A stretch of 64,000 nucleotides of DNA from Ceratothoa steindachneri (taxonomy: Eukaryota > Arthropoda > Malacostraca > Isopoda > Cymothoidae), in NCBI GenBank assembly GCA_963969495.1, contig OZ018323.1:83027332-83091331 (forward strand), in the 5' to 3' direction. Under the pieces are notes generated by a model. That model ran no database searches and was not told the origin of the DNA. It saw nothing but the letters and a program-made list of their open reading frames with translations. The position numbers and the translations under genes were made by a program. This document shows positions 1 to 10,169 of this stretch, one piece after another (within the stretch, counting starts at the first letter, position 1; each line of letters begins with the position of its first letter).

Positions 1-180
1 TAATCCAGCCTAAACTAATTAGCATACGGTATACAAAAACCTATAAATCACAATAATCGACAGAACCTAACTAGCGTAACCAAGCCTAAACCAATCAGCA
101 TGCAAAATACAAACACTTAAAATCATAAAGGCCAATTTTTAATAGCAATGTAACCAAAACCTAACGAAATAAAAATGGGG
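1..180. repeat. Diverged CCTAA-rich tandem repeat, about 80-bp period
   Basis: Two imperfect copies of a block are visible. One starts near base 7 and the next near base 86; both run from GCCTAAAC through AGCAT to AAATCA. Scattered CCTAA and AACCTAAC words resemble the telomere-like array near 7.3-7.7 kb, but the match is too diverged to be sure of common origin. No coding signal is seen. Confidence 0.4.
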
Positions 181-469
181 AAAATTGCTCGGTCGGAGTG
201 TAGCCATGATGTCACGGGACATTTTGCCAATGTTTGATGGAATTGGATTAAGAAATCAATTTTGTATGAAGGCATCAGCCTCCGGAATAAATCCCGGATG
301 TGAGATTGAGCTTAAATTCAAAATCTGGCCAAAAATGACGAAGGGCGCTAAGCAATGCAAAGTGCCCATCGTTCGTATGACACGCAAAGATTTAATACAA
401 ACCATACAGGATATTGGGCGGCATGGATTTTTGTGCGTATGTGTACGTTTCGTGGTGAAGAAGCATTTT

Positions 470-625
470 TTATGAAAAGTAATGGAATACGTGAACAGAA
501 CTCACATGGAAAAGTCGAGAGGTGGAACGTGAAATAAAAAGGAAGATTGATGAGGAGCTGCCAAGTGTAAGCCATGAATGGTCTTTTGCAGTCTCCTTCT
601 TTTCTTATGTTCTTATGTTATACGC
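470..625 (+). mobile_element. Possible 3' end of a LINE
   Basis: The stretch ends with a short direct repeat of TCTTATGT (near 603-618), the kind of tandem 8-mer that closes CR1-like LINEs. Upstream is a short open frame (355-537) with no domain I recognise. There is no reverse transcriptase sequence, so this would be only a 3' untranslated remnant. It could equally be chance low-complexity sequence. Confidence 0.25.
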
Positions 626-1459
626 AACACACCCACATTACACACTCATACACACATGAGGGAGGTTTAAACCTCATAAGCAGATGGTGTTTCGAGAAGG
701 AGAAGATGGATCAATGAGGGTTTTTAAGAGGTGTAGATGGGGATTTACTCTACCCCCAAGCTGTCAGATGGACGTTCGTACTCCTCCTCCGTGTGCCTTG
801 GCTGGCATGCTTCTTCTCATCCTCGATCGATGACCACTGGCATCTCTTTTCTTTCCAACCCTGCCTCAAGGCCGACAAGGACGATCCCTTTCAACTTACT
901 TGAGAGGGACTTGGCCCTTTTCAAGCAACTTGTTTATAGAATTGGGGAATGTGGTCACCTGGCCCCCAGTAAGCTGATTAAAGAGGGTGCCTGGGCAACC
1001 TCAGTGAGTCACGCGTCTTCCCGGTCTCTAGAGCATCAAGTAGTATCATCTTTTCGACACTGTCTACTCGCCTCCCACACAATTTCATATCCCAACTTCA
1101 TCACTTTATTTATGAGCTGCTTTTTGCTAATTCCTAGGGTAAGTTGATTATTCGCTGGTTTCCTTTCACCTTTATTTACTACTACTAATTATTATTATAC
1201 TAAGTAGCGGGAGATGTGAAAATTTCAGATTAAATGTAAATAAGATATTTAAACTAATAAATTACTAGTTTTAGTAGTAGTAGTACGAATATTACGCAAT
1301 TTACAATCCAAAACCATTTGATATTGGACTTTTGTCAAAGCATAACTTACTATGTACGAACGAATGTACGAGACAAGAAAGAACAAACACAATTACCTGG
1401 TGCCCTGCAAGGTAAAACCCAAGGGTAAAAATCAATAAAATTACAAAATAGTCCAAATA
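626..1459. other. No recognisable gene
   Basis: A 136-codon open frame on the plus strand (737-1147) has no recognised motif, no splice context and no homologous pattern, and is probably fortuitous. A short run of TAG triplets lies near 1270. Nothing else is supported. Confidence 0.3.
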
Positions 1460-2120
1460 TTTATTACATAATCAGGTCAAAGCACCTGACGTCGTGTCGC
1501 ACATATAATTGAAGAGGCAATCTCTACTGCGACAATTCTTCCTGAATCACAAGCGCAAAAATTTCTTGACACGCCTCAACAATGCGTGAGTTAAGGTGGA
1601 AAATGCCTTGAATTTGACCTCATACACTTTGGCTTTCTATGTAGTGCCACCATAAACAAAAATCCAGCCGAGGAAGATCGGGGCTCCTTGCTGTAAACTC
1701 AACTTGTCCTCGTTGTCCAATCCACTCTTCGGGAAACTACGTGTAATGCGGATGATGCATCATCCTGCTGAAACTACTCCAGGTAGTGGATTGTTGGGTT
1801 CACCATGCTTGGAAATGCTTCTCCCTGCAACATCTTGAAGTACGTGTCATCGGTTACAGTCTCGTCAAAGTAGAAGGGACCAACGATTCTGTCTGTTCAT
1901 ATCCCACACCAACCATGAGGCGTTGGGCACCTTGTTCTTTGGAATAACCAAAACAATGATGATTGGTTAATCACTACTATAGAGTGTTTCGAAGGTTCAC
2001 TTCTTACGAAACATACAGAATTTATTATGGGAACGTCTCGTCACTTTCACAATGTTCTTCTACTCATTCGCAACCTGAACTCACCTATCAGGCTCATCTT
2101 CACATAAGCACTAAATAAGT
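1460..2120 (-). pseudogene. Decayed Tc1/mariner-superfamily (IS630-like) DDE transposase
   Basis: Read on the minus strand with several frameshifts and stops, the region gives the ordered core of an insect or crustacean IS630/Tc1-mariner transposase. It shows DRIVGPFYFDETVT (the strand after the first catalytic Asp), YFKMLQ, then FQQDDA, which matches the family's FQQDGAPAH block containing the second catalytic Asp. A frame-shifted ARSPDL followed by LDFCLW matches the SPDLTPLDFFLWG block around the last acidic residue. The segment has at least three in-frame stops and two frame changes, so it cannot be functional. The N-terminal helix-turn-helix half is not recognisable and no terminal inverted repeats were found. 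The exact family within Tc1/mariner is inferred. Confidence 0.6.
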
Positions 2121-3479
2121 TTCAGTTTGTATAGATGCTAGTGATGAAATTTCAAGATGCGATATATGTTGCTATTGGAGATCCCTGTTTCACTGGACAT
2201 GGAACTCTAGTAGGTGACATGTTTTGCCTGCAACATGATAAATAATAGAAATCTCTATGGGTCGTGACATAAAATAATTACCACTATGCCTTTAATTGGA
2301 GTCAAGCTATTCGGTAAAGAATTATTAAGAAATACAAATGAGTGGCGATTTGAAGTTCAATTAATCAATATTTATTATTATTAAAAAAAAATGTTGTAGT
2401 TTGGCCCGGCGCGGTCCCAACATAAATAATATTCTTTTCTGTCGAACTACCACTTTTTCGTATTAAACATATAATTTATATAGGGATTAAACAGAAGGCT
2501 TTAATTTTGTATATACACATAATCTAAGCTTTCGTCAAACACTTGTGACGTCATTAGAGAATTAGATTTTATAAAGTCCCACTGGCCAATATAAATAGCC
2601 AATTAAATGGGAAGCGGGAGCAAGATAAGGCAATTGGTCATTGGTCGTCTCGCCATTAAAGTTTAAGATTTCTGGTCATCTACGATTTGAGAAGTTTCTA
2701 ATATATGAAGCTGTACAGGATTCTCCATTACATAAGAATTGATACTCCACATTGTCATTGGTGAAACAATTTTCTTTTTAAAAACTAGATTTTTAATCCG
2801 AAAAATTCGATGTTCATCAAAAAATATCAGTATCAAAGCTGATATAGACCTACGAATAATAACAATGATAGTTACAATAAAACATAACTCACTCCATTGT
2901 TGTTTTTTAGACCAACCTACATAGAATAATTAGGTATTAATTAGTGAGTGATAAAGATTATTTAGAATTATAGATACCCATGCTATTCGAATAGGTAAAC
3001 CAATGACAGAGAGAATAGAAACCTGAAACACTCCAAAATAAATAGCTGTCAAATTACACTGAAAAACACAATTAACGAATTTATTAATCAAGTAATCTTA
3101 AGAAATTTCTTCAATGACCTTAAGGGATATTTTTAGATAAAAACTTAAACGCTCGAGTTAGATATTGTAAAACGAAAGTTTATTAATCCAAAATGGATAT
3201 GACACATTGTCAAAAGAGAGGAACAAAGAACTCCTAAACTTGACACGTTAATACATAAAGAAAGCGAGAAGACTACCTCGGACTTGGTTGTAAAATGAAA
3301 TGCACAGAATTTCAGGAGTAATGGACCAAAATCACTGGGCTTTTCCTAGCACTGGAATGAGATAGGCGATAGGTGATAGTTACCACGTAGTAGGACTATT
3401 GACCACATTAAAGGTGGATTAAACTGAAAGCTATTGACAACAAAGTGCGAAATACTTTAAAAATCACATTATCCATTGA
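2121..3479. other. AT-rich stretch, nothing recognised
   Basis: AT-rich DNA with only short open frames, the longest about 60 codons at 2739-2924 with no motif. No transposon ends, RNA gene or exon-like block with flanking splice sites was seen. Confidence 0.3.
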
Positions 3480-5440
3480 ACCCAACAGAATAAGGGTGAA
3501 TAAAAGGAAAAGCTCGGGTAATAGATCTAGAGGGCAAACACGGCTGATGGAACTACATACAATGTAAAACACGGTTAATGGATCTAAAATGTCAAAAACA
3601 GGAAATCGATTAAAAGGTCACCGTATCTAAAAGGTGAAACATAGGTAATAGATCTTAAAAGTAAATTGATCTAAAAGGTCAAACACAGTTAATGGATATA
3701 AATGATCAATAGATATAATACAGATAATTTATCTAAAAGGTTAAACAAGGGTAATGGATCTAGAATGTTAAATACAGGTAATATATCTAGAAGGGCAATG
3801 ATTCTAAAAAGTAAAATACGGGTAATAGATCTATAAAGTCAAATACGTATGATGGACCTAAATAGTAAAACGGGGGTAAGAGATCTAAACGGGCAAACAC
3901 GACTAATGGATCCAAAAGGTCAATGGATCTAAAATAGTAAACACGAGTAATGGATTTAAAAGGACAAAGGATCTAAAATAGCAAAGACCAGTAATGTATC
4001 TAAAGTGATAAGCACGAGTAATGGGTCTAAGAGGTCGGGATTTGAAAAGTCAAGAATCTAAAAGGTAAACACATGTAATGAATCTTAATGGTCAAACACG
4101 CAAAATGGATCTAAAAAGTCAAACCGGACAATGGAACTAAAAGGTCTAACATGGATAATGAATCTAAAAGGTTAAACACGGGTAGTTGATATAAAAGTTA
4201 AACACGGGTAATGGATCTAAAAGGTTAAACAGGATTATTGGATTTAAAAGGTCAAATTAGCTAATGAAGCTAAATGTTCAGACAAGTGTATTGAATCTAA
4301 AACGTTAACTAAAGGTATGGTTTCTAAAAGTTCAAACGGGGTAATAGATTTAAAGAATTAATATGGAAAAGGTTCTAAAATGTCAAGGGAACTGAAAGGT
4401 AAACACTATTAATGAATCAAAAAGGTCAAACTCGAGTATTGGATCCAAAAGTTCAAACGTAGATAATGGATCTAAAAAGTCAAACACAGGTAATAGATCT
4501 ACGGGGTCAAACAGGTGTAAGGAATCTAAAAGGCTACATGGGGCAATTTATGTAAAAGTCCAGACACGTGTAATGAACCTTTATTGTTAAACAAGGGTAA
4601 TCAGTGTAAGAGGTCAAACACTGGTAATTAATCTAAAGGGTCAAACACATCTAATATTTTTAGAGGTTTAACATGGGTAATGGATCTAAATTCTCAAATA
4701 GGGGTAATATACCTGAAAGGTCAAACACGGGTAATGGATCTAAAGAGCAAACATTGGTGATAGATATAAAAGGTCAACACAGATAATGGGCCTAAAGTTT
4801 TTCTGGATCTAAAGGCTCAATGTATCTAAAAGATCAAACACAGGTAATTGATCGATCTAAAAGGTCAAATACAGATAATGGATCTTAAAGGTCAAACTGG
4901 ATAACAGTTCTAAAATGTCAAACACGCTACTTTATCTAAAAAGTCAAACGCAAGTAATGAATCTAAAAGGTGAATGGATCTCAAAGGTCTAACACGAGTA
5001 AGGGATCTAAAATATATTGGATCTAAAGGTCAAACGTGGTTGATGTAGCTAAAGTGTCAAGCAAAGGGAATAGATTTAAAATATTAATGGGCTAAATGTC
5101 CAAACTTGATTAAGAATCTAAAAGGTCAAACACTGTTAAGGATCTAAAAAGTCAACGATCTAAAAAGGCAAACTCGGGTAAAGATCTAAAAGGTTGCTGG
5201 ATCTAAAAGGGCAAATACGAGTAATGGATCAAAAAGTTCAAACACGAATAAGAGATCTAAAGGGTCAAAGATGAGTAATCAATCTCAAAGGGCAAATATT
5301 AGTAATGGTTCTAAATTTTCAACCTTGAATAATGGATTTAAAAGATCAGACACGGGTACTGGACTACAAAGATAAAAGAATACAAAACGTCAAACACGGC
5401 TAATGGATCAAAATGTTAAATGTAAATGGTCAGAACGCTA
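3480..5440. repeat. Diverged minisatellite, ~27-bp unit, about 70 copies
   Basis: The whole stretch is built from variants of a ~27-bp unit whose consensus by eye is GGTAATGGATCTAAAAGGTCAAACACG. Units differ by substitutions, 1-3 base indels and partial units, so the array is old. It starts around the GGTAATAGATCTAGAGGG near 3516 and fades after GGCTAATGGATCAAAATG near 5412. Open frames are absent because stops recur with the unit. The core word AAAGGTCA occurs at least ten times (for example near 3665, 3915, 4244, 4711 and 5120). Copy number is estimated from length divided by unit size. Confidence 0.85.
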
Positions 5441-6065
5441 TGATCTAAGAAATTAAATTTAATTAAAAAATAACAACGAGGGCAACTCCTGCAGAATTAT
5501 TTGTAAGTCAAGATCACTTCCTCAATCTTCACTTTTTCCTCTACACATCTCTCCTTACAAACTTTCTGAGCGCGATGCGCTGTTGGTTATTTTTTTTAAA
5601 TGAAAGATAAAATAATTCTTAGAAAATGCGTTTTTTGACTATGTGAACACCATTTAATACTGTCTTGTGTTTTCAGATAGGATGCAGCAGGGTCTCTGAT
5701 ATACCCATTTCTGTATTTTACAGTAAATCCGTTCGTAAAGATGAAGCGATCTGTTTGGTTGCGTCAGACGTGAGATTCATTCAACCTACCCAAGCCCTAA
5801 TCTCTGCCAGCCATTTTAACAAAACCATATCTTTTAATCAAAACGTGATTTCATTTGCCGAAAAGGGAAAAATGAGGAGGGTAATTAACTCTATTCCGCA
5901 CCCTGCTAATTCCTTTTACCACCAATTTCATTCCAATTTTCTAAATATGCCCTCCCCCCTATATTCTCCCCGTTTGTATCAGAGGATATCTTAGATGGTA
6001 ATTCGATTATTTGTAAAGACAATTAAAAGGAATTAATTGATTCATCCACCCAACCCTGTTTCAAC
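5441..6065. other. No recognised gene; one unassigned 109-codon open frame
   Basis: A plus-strand open frame runs 5665-5994. A plausible splice acceptor (a T-rich tract ending TTTTCAG) sits at 5670-5676, so an exon is possible, but the encoded sequence shows no domain I know and no convincing donor follows. I regard it as unassigned. Confidence 0.2.
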
Positions 6066-6145
6066 GGAACTCTTGGCTGAGTGGGTGATGGGGCTGGATT
6101 TCCAAGGCCTATGTAACGGATTCGATTCCTGGGTAAAGCGGGTAA
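6066..6145 (+). repeat. tRNA-derived SINE head (or tRNA pseudogene)
   Basis: A polymerase III box A-like TGGCTGAGTGG lies at 6074-6084 and a box B-like GGATTCGATTCC at 6118-6129. The 44-base spacing between the two is right for a tRNA gene. The acceptor and anticodon stems do not pair well, and an A run follows at 6151, so this is a tRNA-derived SINE or decayed tRNA copy rather than a working tRNA. Its layout resembles the better preserved SINE at 60.8-61.3 kb on the other strand. Confidence 0.5.
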
Positions 6146-7315
6146 AAAAAAAATTTCGGTATCTGTTTTAGGAAGCGATCTCTTGGGTATTCATTAGGTA
6201 GTTTCATATATATACGCCATTATGACTATATCCAATTACAAGATGTTCTCTCCTTCGCCTCTTGTCTTCGAATACTCACGACACATCACTCTTCCCTCCT
6301 TTGGGTATGCCGACCTAATTTCCAGCCCATACTCGCCTCACTTGGTAAGGGTAGTTCTCCCCTGAGCTACGAAGGATTACAAATGTTCGCTTGCTGGTGG
6401 CAAAACATAATACCATCGTTCTCTCAGCCTCTGATGTTCTCGGGCCAGTGATTGTCATTTTGATCTTTATGCTGGTATCATTATACTTAGGGGGAGCTTG
6501 CCCTCGAAACTAAGTGCCGGCCGGCGTTAAAAACAATAATCCCATCATTTCCTATAGTATTCCATTATCCCTTACTTCATATTTACATTCCAACCATAAT
6601 TCCCCAAAACATTACTTCCTCTGGCTTAAGAATTCTTTTTTTTTTACCCAATGCGCCCATATAATGCAAAATCTACTAAATAATAACTTTTTTAGCGCTC
6701 TTTGCATTCCATCACTTCTAAGCTCCTTTTAAGCCACTACATTAACAAGCCTCTCCATTACTTTTTATTCTTTCTTAGATGAGCGAGGGCGAATTTACCC
6801 CTCCCAAGTGAAATTACACACTGACATACAAACACTGCTCCCAACACAGCCAATCCACATTATGGATAGATATAAAAATTCTATTCAAAGAAAAGTGAAA
6901 TTTTAAATATTTTATATATTTTCAATTTGCTTTTTCGCGGTTTCTTCAGGGAATTTGTATTCGCATTCGGAAAAGTTTGGGGAACTACATAATGTTCACT
7001 TTCCCTTCTACATTGCACATACATACACACATATCTATATGTTTTTTTGAGCTTCGGATATTTTATGCATTTACTGAGTCACATAGCCCCCTCACCTACA
7101 TCGCTATGAAGGAGAAAATTGATGTGGAAAATATGAAGCGTGACATTGTACTTCATAGGGCATAGAAGAAGGGATTAACCTTTAATGGCATTGAAGCTCG
7201 CCAACCACACTTGGTGTAAAAATGGTTGAAGTCTTGAATAAGTCTTACAAGCTACTTAGGTTTCACCTGATTATGTGACTTGAAAACTTATTTTCAAAAT
7301 GTATATCTCTAATTT
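6146..7315. other. No recognised gene
   Basis: AT-rich sequence with short open frames (6514-6732, 6977-7165) lacking motifs. The first few hundred bases could be the body of the SINE whose head lies at 6066, but no second copy is present here to define its end. Confidence 0.25.
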
Positions 7316-7715
7316 ACCAAACCTAGCTTAATTTGACATAACTTAATTAAACTTAATCTGACATACCCTATCTTAACCTAATCTGACATAACCTAACCTA
7401 GCTTAACCTCATCTGACATAACCTAACTTAACCTAATCTGAAATAACCTAACTTAACCAAATTTGGCATAACCGAACGTATTATAGCCTAATCTAAGATA
7501 ACCATCCTAACCTAGCCCAATATGATATGACCTAATCAGACAAGCAAATCTAACCTTCTTATGGAGTTTAAATCCAGAAGTACTCAAACATCACATAATC
7601 TTAGCTGACTTAAATTCATCGAGCCTAACCCTACATAACCTAACCTAACCGATACTAATCTCCTTTCAATGCTACTATCTCAAAGGTAAACGGACTTAAC
7701 CTAATCTAACCTCAC
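7316..7715. repeat. Degenerate telomere-like (CCTAA/TTAGG-related) array, left part
   Basis: Repeated words TAACCTAACTTAACC and TAATCTGACATAACC form a ~25-26 bp higher-order unit. The base motif CCTAA is the complement of the arthropod telomere repeat TTAGG, here heavily mutated. The same kind of sequence resumes at 15021 beyond the hAT element, so the array was one block before insertion. Derivation from telomeric DNA is inference; a satellite that merely resembles it is possible. Confidence 0.65.
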
Positions 7716-7723
7716 CTGACAAC
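7716..7723. repeat. 8-bp target-site duplication, left copy
   Basis: CTGACAAC stands directly before the left end of the hAT element (AGTGGCGGCTCGTA) and is repeated exactly at 15021-15028 after the right end. Eight bases is the hAT superfamily value. Confidence 0.85.
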
Positions 7724-7959
7724 AGTGGCGGCTCGTAGCTAAAATTAGTGGGGGTACTGCATCATAATTCTTTTAGCATTGTTTTAATATTGTGTAAAAA
7801 GAAATAAACATATAGAAAGAAAATTTATAGATAAACTTGATAAAATCCTAAACAGAACAAAATCGAACATTTTTTACTTACTAATAACCTAAATTGTTAC
7901 AGTTCAAGCTTGAGCCATTCATTTAAAAACGAAATCAATTCGTTTTAATTTGCGCGAAA

Positions 7960-8752
7960 AGATTAATTATTTTCTCCTTGATCTCTGGATGACTACTGAG
8001 GAATCTTTTTCTTCATTAAAAGTATTGCAAGTGCATTTAGTCTTTCAGAATTCATAGTGCGACTTAGAAAAGTTTTTATTCTTTTATTTTTCCTGTTGAA
8101 AAACAGCTTTCTGCCTCTGATGTAGTTATGGAAATTGTCAAGAGGATTTTTATGTTTCGTAATTTCCCTAAGAACATCATCTAGATTATTTTCTAAGCTA
8201 AATTTCAGCAGCTTAATTAATTTTTAATCTTCATGAATATCGGACCTAGGATAGAATACTATTAGTTCAGTTTCAATCTTTCTTTATCGATCATGGGATA
8301 TGCTTCAATGGTCACTACTATCTCTTTTGTAGGCAGTTCACTCTTAAAATTAGAGAAGCTTTTCTTATCGAACAATTTAGCCGCTACTAAGTGTTTAGTG
8401 AAAGAATATCTGTCCATTATATTAACACATATACAGTCTCACACCTCCTTAGCTTCTGCCATGACTGCCTTTGAAGGATTCTCACATTCTTTGAGCTTCT
8501 TATTTCTAAAATAGCAGTTTTGAAATTTGTTGTATATTTATTGACTTTAAACATATAAATTTCTCGAGATTGCATTTGGTTGTAAATTTCTTCAACATGA
8601 GGCATAATCTGATGAAAAAGCTCTAACTAAAACATGAAATTATCATCATTCATGTATTTTAAAATTCCTGTTGCTTCTGCATTTTCAGTAAGGCTGTTTT
8701 TTAAAGGTTGCAAATTTTCATGAACTCTGTTTACGGTCCGTATGTTGGAGTT
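7960..8752 (-). pseudogene. hAT transposase, C-terminal half (decayed)
   Basis: On the minus strand, the part nearest the LINE reads SNIRTVNRVHENL, matching the segment that follows the TRW-containing motif in ZMYM1-type hAT transposases. Next comes MPHVEEIYNQMQSR (8605 downward), then YPMIDKERLKTEL. Last is the dimerisation region ending in RIKTFLSRTMNSERLNALAI near 8045-8110. Several stops and at least one frameshift interrupt it. In the living families this half contains the last catalytic Glu and the hAT dimerisation domain. The reading continues, after the LINE, from the half at 13422-14570. Confidence 0.75.
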
Positions 8753-8988
8753 TTACCTTGTAGAGGATGGACGTAGAATGCTGACGACTATATGCAGTCT
8801 TCGACTGCCCTCGAACAGGTAGCACGTGTTTTATAGAGCTCTCAGTCTGTTGATCTATTTTTCAGATTTTTCTATAGTTTGTTTGTTTTTTTGTTGTTTT
8901 TTTTCTCACCACAATCAGCGAAAGCTAAGTTGCTCTTCTTTTTTTATTTCTTATTGCTACTTAAATTCTTTCTTTGTTTGAATAAGTG

Positions 8989-10146
8989 ATGGAGTTTGGG
9001 GATGAAAGTGAGCATGAGTGTCGGAATGTATGCATTGGTTGTGGTGTATTAGGTGAGGGGTATACATGTGTTGTATGTGGGCTGCGTGAATGCATTGTAG
9101 ATTTAGAGGGGATGAGAAGGCAGGATTTAGACAGGATATGTAGGCTGGAGGGGTTAGTTGCTGAGCTCAGGAGGGAACTTAGTGTTAGGCCTAGAGCTGG
9201 GAATAGGTTAGGTGGTGAGGTAGGCCAGTTAGATGTTTCAGGTGAAGGTAGAGGGCCAGTGGAGGAGGTAGGATGTGATAGTTCTAGTGATAGTGAAGTT
9301 AGCCCCCTTAGATTAGTTAGAAATAGGCCTAGTGAGGATGGGGGACAGTGGAGAGTGGTTAGGAAACATGAAGCTAGGGAGGCTTCTCCTGTTCTTTGTG
9401 AGAATAGGGTTGCCTCTGTTGAGGTGGTTAGCCAGGGGGAGAATAGGTGTGTGAGTCAGAGGGACACAGATCCTATTAGCTTGACTAATAGATTCAGTGC
9501 CCTAAGAGAGGAAGTAACTGGAAGTGATATGACTGATGGGGGTGGGGGTGGAGTTCGAGTGACTGGTAGTTTGAATGAGAATAGGAGTGGGGATGGAGTT
9601 AGGTCTGTGGGGGTTAGGAATAGGAGTCTGACTGAAGTGCTTGTGATGGGTGATTCGCGAGTTAGATATTTAGATAGGAAGTTGAATGCAAGTAGATTGA
9701 ATGGTTTGAGGGTGTGTTTGCCGGGTGCTGGAGTGAGAGATCTGTCTGATAGGTATGAGGAACTGGTGTCTGGCTGTGCAAGGGATGCGGTTGTGATTAC
9801 ACATGTAGGAGTGAATGATGTGAAGAAAGTGGGTGCATGTGAGTTACGTGATAGGTACAAGAGGTTGATTGAAAAGGTGAAAGAAAGTAGAATGAAAGGT
9901 GTTGTGACAGGTGTGCTTCCAAGAATGGATGTTGGGGTAGAATGGATGTCTCGTGCAATTGGGCTGAATGATTATGTGAGGAGGATGTGTGAGATGGAAG
10001 GTGTCATGTTTGTGGATGTGTGGGATAGGTTTGTTGGAATGAAAGAAATGTATGCGATGGATGGACTGCATTTGAGTAGGAGGGGGGTAGATGTGTTGTG
10101 GGAGGAGTATGATCGTGTTATTAGGTCTTTGCGGGCGGGAAACTAG
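8989..10146 (+). CDS. LINE ORF1 protein: zinc-finger and SGNH esterase domains
   Basis: A 385-codon frame starting at the ATG at 8989 (a GTG lies one codon upstream). Residues ~10-35 hold a compact cysteine pattern (CxxC, CxxC, C) suggesting a zinc-binding knuckle. A Leu/Arg-rich helical stretch follows at ~45-65. From ~residue 215 the protein is an SGNH/GDSL hydrolase: block I reads VLVMGDSRVRYLD with the nucleophile Ser, block III reads VVITHVGVNDV with the Asn, and block V reads DGLHLSRRGVDVL with the catalytic Asp and His. Such esterase ORF1 proteins occur in many CR1-clade LINEs. They are thought to act in the ribonucleoprotein by binding RNA or lipid. All catalytic residues look present and there is no internal stop, so this ORF may be intact. 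ORF2 starts 24 bases after its stop. Confidence 0.9.
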   Translation: MEFGDESEHECRNVCIGCGVLGEGYTCVVCGLRECIVDLEGMRRQDLDRICRLEGLVAELRRELSVRPRAGNRLGGEVGQLDVSGEGRGPVEEVGCDSSSDSEVSPLRLVRNRPSEDGGQWRVVRKHEAREASPVLCENRVASVEVVSQGENRCVSQRDTDPISLTNRFSALREEVTGSDMTDGGGGGVRVTGSLNENRSGDGVRSVGVRNRSLTEVLVMGDSRVRYLDRKLNASRLNGLRVCLPGAGVRDLSDRYEELVSGCARDAVVITHVGVNDVKKVGACELRDRYKRLIEKVKESRMKGVVTGVLPRMDVGVEWMSRAIGLNDYVRRMCEMEGVMFVDVWDRFVGMKEMYAMDGLHLSRRGVDVLWEEYDRVIRSLRAGN

Positions 10147-10169
10147 ATACTAATAGTGGTCAGGGAATT

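Noticed and set aside
737..1147. 136-codon open frame as a host gene
   Set aside because: No motif, no splice sites and composition like the surroundings.
3480..5440. CRISPR array
   Set aside because: The whole ~27-bp unit repeats without unique spacers, and the setting is an animal genome.
9456..9860. Minus-strand open frame of 134 codons
   Set aside because: It lies antisense within LINE ORF1, which has clear domain content on the plus strand.
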